From Siphonodentalium dalli (Eukaryota > Mollusca > Scaphopoda > Gadilida > Siphonodentaliidae), in the NCBI GenBank assembly GCA_032622095.1, contig CP136063.1:72889980-72953979 (forward strand): a stretch of 64,000 nt of DNA, written 5' to 3'. This document shows positions 9,136 through 19,300 of this stretch, one piece after another. The number at the start of each line of letters is the position of its first letter. The first letter of the stretch is position 1. Under the pieces are notes generated by a model, which was not told the DNA's origin, searched no databases, and was given only the letters and a program-made list of their open reading frames with translations. Both the position numbers and the translations under genes were made by a program.

Positions 9136-10925
9136 GTATCATACGGTGGCCCGTACTTTTGAAAAGTTTTTTTTGCCGTGAACTTATTACTCACGGCAAA
9201 AGAAACTTTTCACTCACGGCAGAATAAACTTTTCACTCACGGCAAAACATACTTTTCATCCACGGCAAAAGAAACGTTTCACTCACGGCAAAATAAACTT
9301 TTCACTCACGGCAAAACAAACTTTTCACTCACGGCAAAATAAACATTTCACTCACGGCAAAACATACTTTTCACTCACGGCAAAACAAACTTTTCACTCA
9401 CGGCAAAATAAACTTTTCACTGACGATAAAATTTCTAGATAAAAACTATTTTCAAGGCTGTGATATCGTGGGAGGTATGCGAGCAATAGTATATCAGGTC
9501 GTAAATCTATATCTCATGCGGTGATGTTCCGACTTTTTAACCGCTGTATTTTGATACTGTCAGGTTATATGTAACTCAATCTAAATGTTTGTGTATAATT
9601 CTAACAAGACATTACTCATTATGCCTGCGTCACGGAAGCCGGGAGGAAAACCTTGTATATTGCAACAATATTTGTTGGGAGCAAACGTCCATCTTTAGTA
9701 AATTCTCTTTTTTGAGCAATCTGGAGGTGTAATACTATTACAACTGCACATTAACGTTACACACTTTGTCAATGTCATGGACACCGATTGTACCGAAGAA
9801 ACTGTTATTCGAGATTTGTTCTATAGAGGATATAGTTATGTTGAGATAAAATATAAAATGCGACCCTTGAGGAAGTGGCATTATTACGTTTCTGTTGCGT
9901 AAAACACAACTGAGTCAGAATTCAAAGAGACTCCCACGCAAACCCAGGGGATATCATATTCAAAACACCGAGATAAATAATGTCCTTGGAATTGCAGGTG
10001 GTCTTGTCAAAAGCAGTTGATCTGAAACGCACGATTATAGCACACATGTATATATATAAAACCTCACTATAACCTGGCCTGGCGCCTGAGAAAATTGGTG
10101 TAAACAATATTTATTCCCAATACAAAAAAAAGATTACCATATTAAAACAAAATGCTAATCGATGATTATGGGTAATTGGAATGGGATGAGACAACAAGCC
10201 TGTTGTGGCTTTTTTGTAAGTCCTCTCCCAGATCGTTTAAATGTCTCGGACGGCATATACGGCCGTTCGGTGCGAAGGCAAATGGAATACTAAGGCCGTT
10301 GAATATGTACTGTATGGCAACGCGTCAATTACTAGCCAAAAGAGATGTACATACTTCAAATTAGTTCAAATTACTACATTTCAGTCTCAATCGCGTTTGG
10401 AATACTTGAGATTTGCGACTATGACAAAAATAGTAGTACGGGTGTGTTTATATCCAGGTTGGTACAATGTTTCACGCATGCTGGCAGTCTATTCCAATCG
10501 CTTATTGTAGAAGGTAAATGTATCCTTACAAATATCCTTTGTTGCGTTCACTGTCAGTCGTTTTGCATAATGTCTAAGATTGTAACCGGGTTGATTTTTC
10601 AGAGTGACAAATATAGTTTAGTAGGTACACGAAGCTGCGAGTGAAAAGTATGTTTTGCCGTGGATAACAAAATTATTTTGCCGTGAGTGAAAAGAATGTT
10701 TTGCCGTGAGCGAAAAGTTTATTTTGCCGTGAGTGAAAAGTTTGTTTTGCCGTGAGTGAAAAGTTTATTCTGCCGTGAGTGAAAATTATGTTTTGCCGTG
10801 AGTAATAAGTTCACGGCAAAACAAACTTTTCAAACGTTTGTTTTGCCGTGAGTAAAAAGTTCACAGCAAAACAAACTTTTCAAAAGTTTGTTTTGCCGTG
10901 GCACTTATGGGCCACCGTAGTATCA
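9136..10925. mobile_element. foldback-type transposon with tandem-repeat arms (FB-1)
   Basis: The element spans 9142-10919 between two copies of GTATCA (9136-9141 and 10920-10925), a 6-bp target-site duplication. Both ends are TACGGTGGCCC inverted. Each arm is an array of 23-bp units ACTCACGGCAAAATAAACTTTTC: about ten on the left (9180-9425) and about seven on the right, inverted (10640-10890). The right arm ends in smaller nested inverted units. The 1.2-kb centre (9426-10637) has only short ORFs and no transposase motif, so the copy is non-autonomous. The architecture matches foldback elements; the superfamily is undetermined. Confidence 0.85.
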
Positions 10926-11281
10926 TTACCAATAAATAATATAATCTAATCTAAAAAAGATATTCCTGCGTGACATTTGACAGTCAGTACATTCGCCCCG
11001 TATACCACACCGTTCTCCCCTAAATATCATTGTCTCGATATAATTTGACAAAATTTCTTGACATGAAACCGTGACATATACGGCGTGAAATACACACCTC
11101 AATGAGTAAACAATTTTCCATTTTTTCAATTCAACTTCAAGTTCGCGGTTAAATCAAAACCGCAATTTGTAAGTGATAAACATCTGAAAAAGACATCAGG
11201 TACATGCACAAACTAATCGTTATACATATTTATTGCTATTCCAGGTGGAAATTTTATTTAGCTCATTAAATTTAATTGAAT

Positions 11282-11463
11282 TAGAATGGGGGTAACATTG
11301 TGGTGTTTTGTGATTTCGGAAAGGTACAAGTACAAGGCGAAATACTGTGGCAAATGCCCGTTCATTTGGGCTCCGGCTCCGCCGTCCCCCATTCACTAAA
11401 ATTTCCACAGTATATTCGCCTGTACCTTTCCGAAATCACAAAACACCATACCGTTATCCCCTA
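11282..11463. mobile_element. hairpin MITE, 182 bp
   Basis: The arm 11282-11352 (GTGGTGTTTTGTGATTTCGG..) pairs with 11404-11463 (..CCGAAATCACAAAACACC). A short unpaired centre is rich in GGCTCCGGCTCCGCC. No ORF. Confidence 0.8.
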
Positions 11464-12038
11464 ATTAAAATCTACTGAATGCAAAACCGAAATTGATCAA
11501 TTATAATGTTATTTCAGTCAAATTATTGTGCTATATGCATGTAGATGTGAGAGCTAGAATAACAAATATTGTTTACACTGTAAGCACGAAGTTGCCGAAC
11601 CTTAGCCTGCATGGAAATTGCATGATTATAAAACCATAAGATATTAATTACCAGTTGTTTTCTTTGTAAGATTTTACAGAATAATCAGTATATGGATAGT
11701 TGGTTGATTGGGATTTATCGTCGTTTCAACCACTAGGCCATATCACGACATTATCAATTTTACGGGTGGAGGAAAGACCACGCAGAAGGTTATTGTCTCC
11801 GGGAATTCACTCCACTGCGTGTAGAAACCACCGATCCCGGTAAAGAAACTGACAAGCTTGCCCAGATACACGAATCTGATTACCCTACCTTATCGTGGAT
11901 CACGAATCCGCGCTTGCCGGGTTTAGATCCAGTTTCATGAACACTGGACCACCTGGGACCCTCAGTATATGACCATTACTATATTATGAATGTAAATTAC
12001 AAATATTAAATCATTAGTGTATCTTATTCCCTAATCAG
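11464..12038. other. upstream/intronic sequence of the FReD exon
   Basis: No earlier exon of the fibrinogen-related gene was found here. 11765-11945 is more G+C-rich and may be a decayed repeat. The last bases (TTATTCCCTAATCAG) form a plausible 3' splice acceptor for the exon at 12039. Confidence 0.5.
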
Positions 12039-12685
12039 ATTGCAAAGATTTGATGGAAGCTGGCTTCGATACAGATGGCACGTACACAATCAACACGGGT
12101 GGTTCAGGTGAGGTGATGGTTGTTTGTGACATGACGACCGACAGTGGAGGCTGGACAATATTTCAACAAAGATCCAATGGCTTGGTCGATTTCTACCGGA
12201 AATGGACGGAATATGTTGAGGGCTTCGGCAGCAAATCGATGTGTGGCGAGTATTGGCTCGGCTTGGAAGCGATTCACCAACTGACCAACATGGGCCCAAC
12301 TGAGCTGTATGTTAAACTAACTTCAGCAGCTGATGGGGAGGTCAAGTATGCTAAGTACTCTATCTTCGCCGTCGGTAACAACATCAGCCTCTATGCGATC
12401 ACAACGACATGGGATGAAGGAACAGCAGGAGACTCACTAATGTACCACGAAGGTCGAGCATTCAGCACTTATGACAATGACCACAGCGTACAGAAGGCAG
12501 GTTGGGATTTGTGTCCCATCGAATTTCACGGAGCGTGGTGGTATGACTCTTGTTACAATAGCAATTTGAACGGCGCATACCTCAATAACGCCGTCGTCCC
12601 AGACGGAGAAGGAATGCAGTGGGGGTCAGCATTTGGTTGGTATCACTCTGTGAGAAGCACAACCATGATGCTCAGACGCAAGTGA
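12039..12685 (+). CDS. fibrinogen-related domain (FReD) terminal exon, ficolin/tenascin-like
   Basis: The exon starts after AG at 12037-12038 with a split codon and reads (D)CKDLMEAGFDTDGTYTI, the standard FReD opening. It then shows CDMTTDSGGWTIFQQRSNG, VDFYRKWTEYVEGFG, EYWLGLEAIHQLT, the D-rich segment around FSTYDNDHSV (Ca-binding region), LCPIEFHGAWWYDSCYNSNLNG (second disulfide and ligand pocket) and SVRSTTMMLRRK before TGA. About 215 residues is full domain length, with the four expected Cys present. FReD proteins are usually secreted lectins or extracellular-matrix proteins in innate recognition or clotting-like roles; which applies here cannot be told. The signal peptide and N-terminal exons are not visible upstream, so the gene is partial. 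G+C content and codon use are clearly higher than the surroundings. Confidence 0.92.
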
Positions 12686-13192
12686 GAGACACGTCACAAG
12701 ATGTCACAAGATAGAAGCCAAGTGTCAGTAATGATTGGTGTGAATTTGTACTCTATCTGATAGACCATGCGTGGGAGGATTTTATTCACGATTTTATTTC
12801 TGTTTAAAATCTTGATTAGTTCTATAACAGGGACGTTGTCTCGGGGTGGGGTACCTATACTTTAGGGTAAACGCTTTGTTACCCGCAAATTTAAATGTTG
12901 AGAGCAAGTACTAACCAAAATCATCTATTGAGACAAGTGTTCGTGTGTTGTAAAATCAACACACGAAAGATGTGATGTAAACATTAGATCGATTCGAACA
13001 TTTACTTTTCATTTTAATAGGAATTTACGATTTGGAAACATCTATTGGGTTCAATCCTTGTTACATTAGTTCACGATCATGTCGTAGATTTGTAATATGC
13101 ACTTTATCAATATAAGTAGAGTTCCGATGCCCTATAAACTAAAATAGTATAAAAAGATAATATAAAATGAATAAGACGGTCGACACCGACTG

Positions 13193-13198
13193 AATAAA
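13193..13198 (+). promoter_or_regulatory. polyA signal candidate for the FReD gene
   Basis: AATAAA occurs 508 bp after the FReD stop, followed by a T/G-containing stretch (GTTTCTTCAGCTTACTTTC). Another AATAAA lies near 13371. The assignment rests on position only. Confidence 0.45.
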
Positions 13199-13199
13199 G

Positions 13200-14186
13200 T
13201 TTCTTCAGCTTACTTTCATAACAATTTACTGACGCCATGACTAGTACATTGTAAGCATGTACATATAGTGTGAGAAATTTGAACGCTGATAGCTTTTAAA
13301 GATGGCAAGATATAATTCGCTCTGCATGCGCCCCACCAAATAGTAGAGTACCCTGTCACGTCCCTGTCGAATAAAGAATACCTCTAGGGTACACACTTAC
13401 TAAGCATCCCAGGCTTGGCATCATCTGACGCACGTCATCCAGCGTCTGAAGAAAATATGACGAATTGACCCTTAGTAGTTGCTGTGTTAGCGTGGGAGTT
13501 GTGTGTTTTGCTTTTAATTATTTTCTTTGTGTGTTTTTTTATGTGTTTTATATTAGTTTTTGGAGTATTAAAATTCTTTGAAATTTCGATCCCGTTGAGT
13601 ATTTATCCAACAATATGACTATCAGAGGGTGTTACCGTTAGTATATTAGAACAAGATGACCAATTTTCACGAACATATTTTACCGACCATTAATTTAGTG
13701 TCCAATAATGTAATTCAAATAACATTTAACAAAACATGTGAAGGAAATATGGACAACGTAATTCAGTCAACTCAATATGTAATTATGTCAACTGTATTGT
13801 AATAATATATTAACACAATATAAACTGACACAGTTGGAGACCAGATCGGTGCTTGGATAACATGAATTGGGTGCCATGCATGGACTCGAGCGACTTACCG
13901 TGATAGAAATGGACCTCGTCGAAATTTCATTGACCGAGTTTAATAATCATCTTTCGACGAAATTGAGATCCTGTCCGACAAAATGCACACGCCGAAAAGG
14001 TCTTTCGCTAACGCTATTGTTGACATGTAACTGCCAAGAAACGTTTACAACCATCCCAGCCACACCTTTTAAAACGTACGGCTACGTCCCTCAATTTTGG
14101 ACCTGGTCTACCTTTTTGGCTTAGCGTAGCATTCAATGCAAATACGTGCTGTCACTAACTCGTCCGGTTCCATAGTTTTAGTATAA
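13200..14186. other. no convincing gene
   Basis: 3' flank of the FReD gene. A frame at 13876-14124 (starting MHGLERLTVIEM) has Cys and Thr but no recognisable domain. Nothing else was identified. Confidence 0.35.
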
Positions 14187-14280
14187 CAGGTCAAAATTCT
14201 GGAGTAGCATTTCCGTGTATGGAAGTCATGAATATTTAAAAGCCCCATATATGGAAATGCTACTCCAGAACTTTGACATG
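14187..14280. repeat. 94-bp hairpin
   Basis: CAGGTCAAAATTCTGGAGTA (14187 on) pairs with TACTCCAGAACTTTGACATG (to 14280); the stem continues through GCATTTCC/GGAAATGC. The A/T-rich loop is about 24 bp. Probably a small MITE. Confidence 0.75.
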
Positions 14281-14360
14281 TATACATGCCGCGAAAAAAT
14301 GATATAACCAGTGTGATGTTCTCCATCGCGCCATAGGACGCAGTAGATTCCAGTTACATA

Positions 14361-14660
14361 ACATATAAATACAAGAAAACCAATGTCAGAAATGGTACGC
14401 GCTCAAGATCATATATTATATACCCATGATTGTAATTGTAGAATATGAAATATATTGGTTTCACGAATGACCAACTCATAATTCCGTTAAACCAACTAAT
14501 CCTTCAAATTATTGCAACAACTATAAACGGCTTATCACTGAAGGTTTCTTATGCAAATTCCTAACTACACCTTTTACCGGACTCGGCCTCCGGGTCGCAA
14601 TTAGAATTTGAATCCGTCCCAAACAATTCCCATTTCTATAAATAAAACAACCATGGCCCA
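14361..14660. repeat. interspersed repeat, copy 1 of 3
   Basis: The phrase CAGAAATGGTA-CGCGCTCAAGATCATATATTATATAC..AAATATATTGGTTTC..TTCCGTTAAA recurs at 22221-22346 and 33708-33880. A following block, CTACACCTTTTACCGGACTC..CTATAAATAAAA, recurs at 22566-22670 and in part at 35025-35052. The conserved TATAAATAAAA hints at a promoter-bearing (LTR-like) unit. Confidence 0.65.
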
Positions 14661-14724
14661 TGTATACCAAAATCAGCGAAACATACACGCGGAGCGCGAA
14701 ATGAATAAGAAATAACTCAGTGCA

Positions 14725-15420
14725 GTATTTCGAATATTTTGGGACCCTTTATTTGTCTATTTTTATAACAGACCATTCGGGTGATACCATATAGCGATAT
14801 AGAGCATTAGGCGGTTCCTATGTCTACGTATCGAACGTCAAATGTCCCAGATTGATTGGTTGTATTGTTTTATTCCATAGTTATAAGCGATATTGAGCAT
14901 AATTAATTTATTTGTGACAAAATTACACAATACAATTTCTGGTATATGTTAACAGTAACCACTATTGTTCGTTAGCTAAACAACCACACCTTTTTAGACC
15001 AGAAAATATCCGAAATAAAATTAATATTAATCGATAGAAGCATTTCCGGACAGGAGTCTTCGATTCAGATCTAATATTTTATACCCCGGTAACTATATAA
15101 TACTTGTTTACAACGAGATAATCCACCTCAGCTCGGGCACAAGTGGAGATTTATTCACCCTTCTCTACACAGGAGACGCCAAATTACACCGAGCATGTGT
15201 CTCCGGAGAAAAGTCCTGGCCTGGCGGAAACAACACCAATCTACACAGACGAGCTGATCCAAACGATGGAAGCGTCCCTGGAAATTATATCTCCAGGACC
15301 TGACTATGACAAGATAGCCGCCAACATAGAGATCGCGCGGGCAGCAAGAGCACCGGCTATGACAGCCAACAACAGCAGCAACAACAATACGCAATTCTCA
15401 AATCGCTCGGATTAGCCAAA
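14725..15420 (+). repeat. three-copy repeat family R with ORF, copy 1
   Basis: The shared sequence runs TTTCGAATATTTTGGGACCC..AGCGATATAGAGCATTAGG..GTTCGTTAGCTAAACAACC..GCATTTCCGGACAGGAG and ends in a conserved open frame (15122-15415). Copies 2 and 3 are at 25812-26515 and 28005-28720. The frame has no ATG before ATGGAAGCG (MEASLE..), so it may be an exon or an ORF fragment. The peptide is Pro/Ser/Thr-rich, then carries TDELIQTMEASL and DYDKIAANIEIARA, and ends Asn-rich. I do not recognise the family. A gag/ORF1-like piece of a retroelement is one possibility. Confidence 0.7.
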
Positions 15421-15908
15421 CACCGCGAAAATGACAACTTTAGAAAAAATAACGGTACTTTTTAGTAACGGCATCAGTTTGCCCTACCAGCATCATAGCA
15501 ATTCAGCAGGACCACCTGGCCAGGGGTAAATACATATCCTCGGATACCGAAGATATTGACATTCGTTCTTGAAATAGAGGTTTAAATCCGAAAGGTGAAT
15601 GTTATATAATTTAATCATAAGCTGCGTACACAATTTAAGTGCTACCACTTCAAGAGGGGGTAAAACAGATATCTATACACATGAGAAAACAATACAAATA
15701 GCTGGTATGAGTCCGTCATGTTATATCTATATTGATATCCATCTGCCTCAGAACAAAGCATGCACGTCAATGTCAGTATAAACACGTAACCGAACTGCAA
15801 ACAATCAAGTCCAGTAACTCCGCATGCAAAATAGATGTTACCGTGGACAATAGAGTTATCTCTCTTCAATCAAGTCACTTTTAGCTGCAGAAATGCAGAT
15901 AAAACAAT
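15398..15908. repeat. paralogous block, copy 1 (pair at 29552-30066)
   Basis: It begins CTCAAATCGCTCGGATTAGC and ends near AGCTGCAGAAATGCAGAT. The paralogue at 29552-30066 keeps the same order with point changes and small indels. The homology ends where the inverted-arm element (here) or a palindrome MITE half (there) begins. Confidence 0.85.
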
Positions 15909-15954
15909 TTAAAATCAGTTCGAATTATGTTCGGTATAGTGTCACATGTACAAA

Positions 15955-16392
15955 CATTAAATCGGAAGTTGTTTTTGAAAAGACGAAAAATGCTATCTTT
16001 AGAACGTAAATGTGACAGAAATATCATAACAACACCACAAAATCGAGGTTTAAGACGGACACACGGTTGCACCACATCTATTAGCGTAATTATAAATTGT
16101 ATATGCACATTTGCCTATCGTAAGCGGGAGCCATTTGAGCGAAGGACTCTGTTTAATAGATAAAAGCGGCTCTTGATCACTTCAGAAAAAAAATTCTCGC
16201 AAAAATTCCCTATTCAAATCTCATTTTAACACAAATCCAGCATCTGTCGGAAACCACCCTATATTGCAACGGATAGGCCGTTATGTGTGCAACATATATG
16301 GACATGCCCTCGGCTCGAGTGTATTCACAATTTAAAAGTAGAGAGTATTTATTTGGACACCCCACTCGTCAGTCTATGTACGCCTAGTTGTG
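15955..16392 (+). repeat. left ~440-bp inverted arm of a 2.8-kb element
   Basis: From ACATTAAATCGGAAGTTG to TATGTACGCCTAGTTGT this arm is the reverse complement of 18340-18778, with scattered substitutions. An antisense/sense frame ending FERRTLFNR is conserved in both arms but is short and unrecognised. Confidence 0.88.
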
Positions 16393-18339
16393 TACGACGA
16401 CAATACTAGTTGCGATGTTATACAGGAATCGTACAGTAATGATATGTTCCTTTCGCCCCACTTAAACATAACTATGTCTTCGAAATGTGACGTCATTGAA
16501 CTTATAGACTTGCCTGTATCAAACAAGGTATTCCGATACTATTTAGCTACTTGTATTCGACTCCGCGTGTAACAAAACTGTATTTGGGGGTTGAGGAAAT
16601 ATGTTGTATTCTGTGATGAAATTGTGTATAGGTCAGGGGTGGGGTCTGCAATTGTTTTCCGAACACTTGGCTGGCGGTGGTTGGTTCTGCAGCCCTGCTT
16701 GGACATTTTTCCTGGCCCTGTAATTTTGTTCCTAGAGTCATTTTTCTTCAAAATAATGGGACATAAGGTTTTAAGAATACTTCTATTATGTAATATGTAT
16801 GCACTTAACCCTCGGTAGGGGGTTTGAATTCACCAGCAGTTAATACTGAGGAATGACACCAAGGGGTAATAAAATGTCAGCTTGCTAAATGATCAAGGAT
16901 CTATCAATGCACATTGGCATGGAAAGGTTCATATTTAAATAGTTCTATTAAAATTATTTATTCAACCTGGTGTAAATGAAAGCATAACACAATAATAGAT
17001 TCTTCAAATAAATTTAAACTCTTCACGTAAAGGTACTCAATCCGATTCGATGGTACCCATATCATCAGATTCCAACAACATTTTTTTTTGGAAATGCCGC
17101 TTCAGTTATAATAATCGAGTAATTGCCCAAAACTAATGTTAATCACAGTCAACTATATTATAGTATAAAATTGTCCAAAACATGTTATTGTCAAAAGTGA
17201 CACAAAAAAGTCACTTGTTTTTAGAGTTATCCATCTTCATCCGTAATTTGTTCAGAGAAGTCTTCTCGTCGACTATTTACTGGGCCTCTTAAAATAAAAA
17301 TAATAGAATTCAAACATCGAGATCTGATCACTCTGAGCTTTGATGTGTCGGTTCCGCGACTCGAATCAAATATCTTTTACCGCCGATGCCAAGGAAATAG
17401 TAATTTGCGCAGATTTGCGAGCGACATTTCGGATTGAGTACTTTTAACTCTTCAATTAAAAATAGACTATTAAAAAACTGTAATAAAATAAAACAAATGT
17501 GTTAAAACAAACTTTGACCGATTTCAACGTTATTCGGTATATGGGTCGAGGATCAACAAAAGATGGGAGCTGTCAAATTTGAATGATTTTTTATGAAAAA
17601 TATGGCCACTGGCAGCCATCTTGGATATTACTCTTTGCATCACTAAATCCTTTAACACAAAATGCATATCTTATCCCTCATCCGATCATCACCAATCTGT
17701 ATATGGATCTTCGTTGTGACCTCTCGATGGGTGCCTTCGATTTTTTCCCAAATTTTGTAAAATAAATGGCTGCCATTTTGGCCATCTTGGATTTCACTCT
17801 TTGTATGACCAAATCATTTAGCACACCTTACAGGTCACATTTCTCACCCAATCGTCACCGAACTCCATATGGATCTTCGACGTGACCTCTAGATGGGAGC
17901 CTCCATTGTTCCTGCAAAATTTGTTTGAAACAAATATGGGCACCTGAAGCCATCTTGGATTTAAAATGTCAATCCATCAGCATACCGTACAGCCCACATT
18001 TATTGGAGAATTGTTTTGAAACTTTACAGTGCTGTTGGTATATACAAGTAGGAATGCTTCTATAATCATGATACGGAACATTGATAAGAAAAGATAGATC
18101 AGGAAAACTGAGTAAAATAGTCATTTTAAACAGTTTGGATGGGGTGGGTCCCTATCCCAGATTCGGAAAACGGATATGGAGCTGAACAGTACCTTTCTCC
18201 TGTGATTGAAGGTTAATAATGACCATCGGGAGGCCGAGTGTCTCTAATATGGAAACCTAATGCATGTGTTCGTCTTTGCACATAAATCCCATCATCACAA
18301 CTTGGCGTACATATTTTTGGCAACTAGTGATCATCAACT
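16393..18339. repeat. interior of the inverted-arm element; shared with 40.7-42.2 kb
   Basis: 16600-16940 matches 41390-41720; 17480-18000 matches 41735-42190; 16970-17450 matches 40735-41140 in reverse orientation and a different order. GCCATCTTGGAT boxes recur at about 17616, 17782 and 17950, 166-168 bp apart. There is no transposase ORF. Confidence 0.75.
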
Positions 18340-18778
18340 TAAACAACTGGGCGTACATAGACTGAGAGCGGGGTGTCCAAATAAATACTCTCTACGTTCA
18401 AATTGTGAATACACTCGAGCCAAGGGCATGTCCATATATGTTACACACGTAAAGGCCTTTCCGTTGCAATATAGTGGGATTTCCGACAGATGCTGGATAT
18501 GTGTTAAAATGACATTTGAAGAGGGAATTTTTGCGAGAAAACTATTTTCTGAAGTGATCAAAGGCGTTTTTATCTATTAAACAGAGTCCTTCGCTCAAAT
18601 GGCCCCCGCTTACGATAGGCAAATGTGTATATACAATTTATAATTACGTTAATAGATGCGGTGCATCCGTGTGTCCGTCTGAAACCTGGATTTTGTGGTG
18701 TTATTGTGATATTTATGTCACATTTACGTTCTACAAATAGCATTTTTCGTCTTTTCGAAAACAACTTCCGATTTAATG
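18340..18778 (-). repeat. right ~440-bp inverted arm
   Basis: Partner of 15955-16392. Together the arms and centre make a unit of about 2.82 kb. Target-site duplications could not be identified with confidence. Confidence 0.88.
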
Positions 18779-19060
18779 TTTGGACGGTTTATACACTGTG
18801 AGTGTGGGTGCATTACAGAAATTCAAACCATTGGAACTTACTTGATAGTCGTTATATGTTGCTCGATGTATGTTTTCGTACATGCTGTGAGAATCCGAGC
18901 ATGTTATGAGGGATTCTCGGGGATAACTCGATTGCAATCACAAGCGCGTTCGCGATAACACGGTAGTTAAATGTACGTAGTTAGGCTATGTACATCGCTG
19001 GGTTTTGCACTAAATCATACCCGGTGATTGGCCAACTGCCATTGTTATAGAATGTAGCAA
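18779..19060. other. no gene recognised
   Basis: Unique-looking sequence between the inverted arm and an A-rich MITE core. Nothing identified. Confidence 0.35.
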
Positions 19061-19255
19061 ATAATGAAAACAAAAATGATAAAAATTGTTAACGAATGTA
19101 AGAAAAAATGATAAAAATTGATGAAGGAATGTAAGAAAAAATGATAAAAAAAAAGATAAAAATTGTTAAATAGTGTAAGAAAAATTGTTAGGCCGATGTA
19201 TTCTCTTATATATGCGAGGCAATCTATGGTCGACTCGCATATATAAGATAATTCA
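19061..19255. mobile_element. decayed palindrome MITE, one arm plus A/T core
   Basis: A run of AATGTAAGAAAAATGATAAAAATTG-type repeats is followed by a diverged copy of the 70-bp palindrome (TTCTCTTATATATGCGAGGC..GTCGACTCGCATATATAAG). Only one palindrome is present. Confidence 0.75.
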
Positions 19256-19300
19256 TAGGAGCTGAGGGGTAAATATGATTTAATACGTACTCGCTATATT

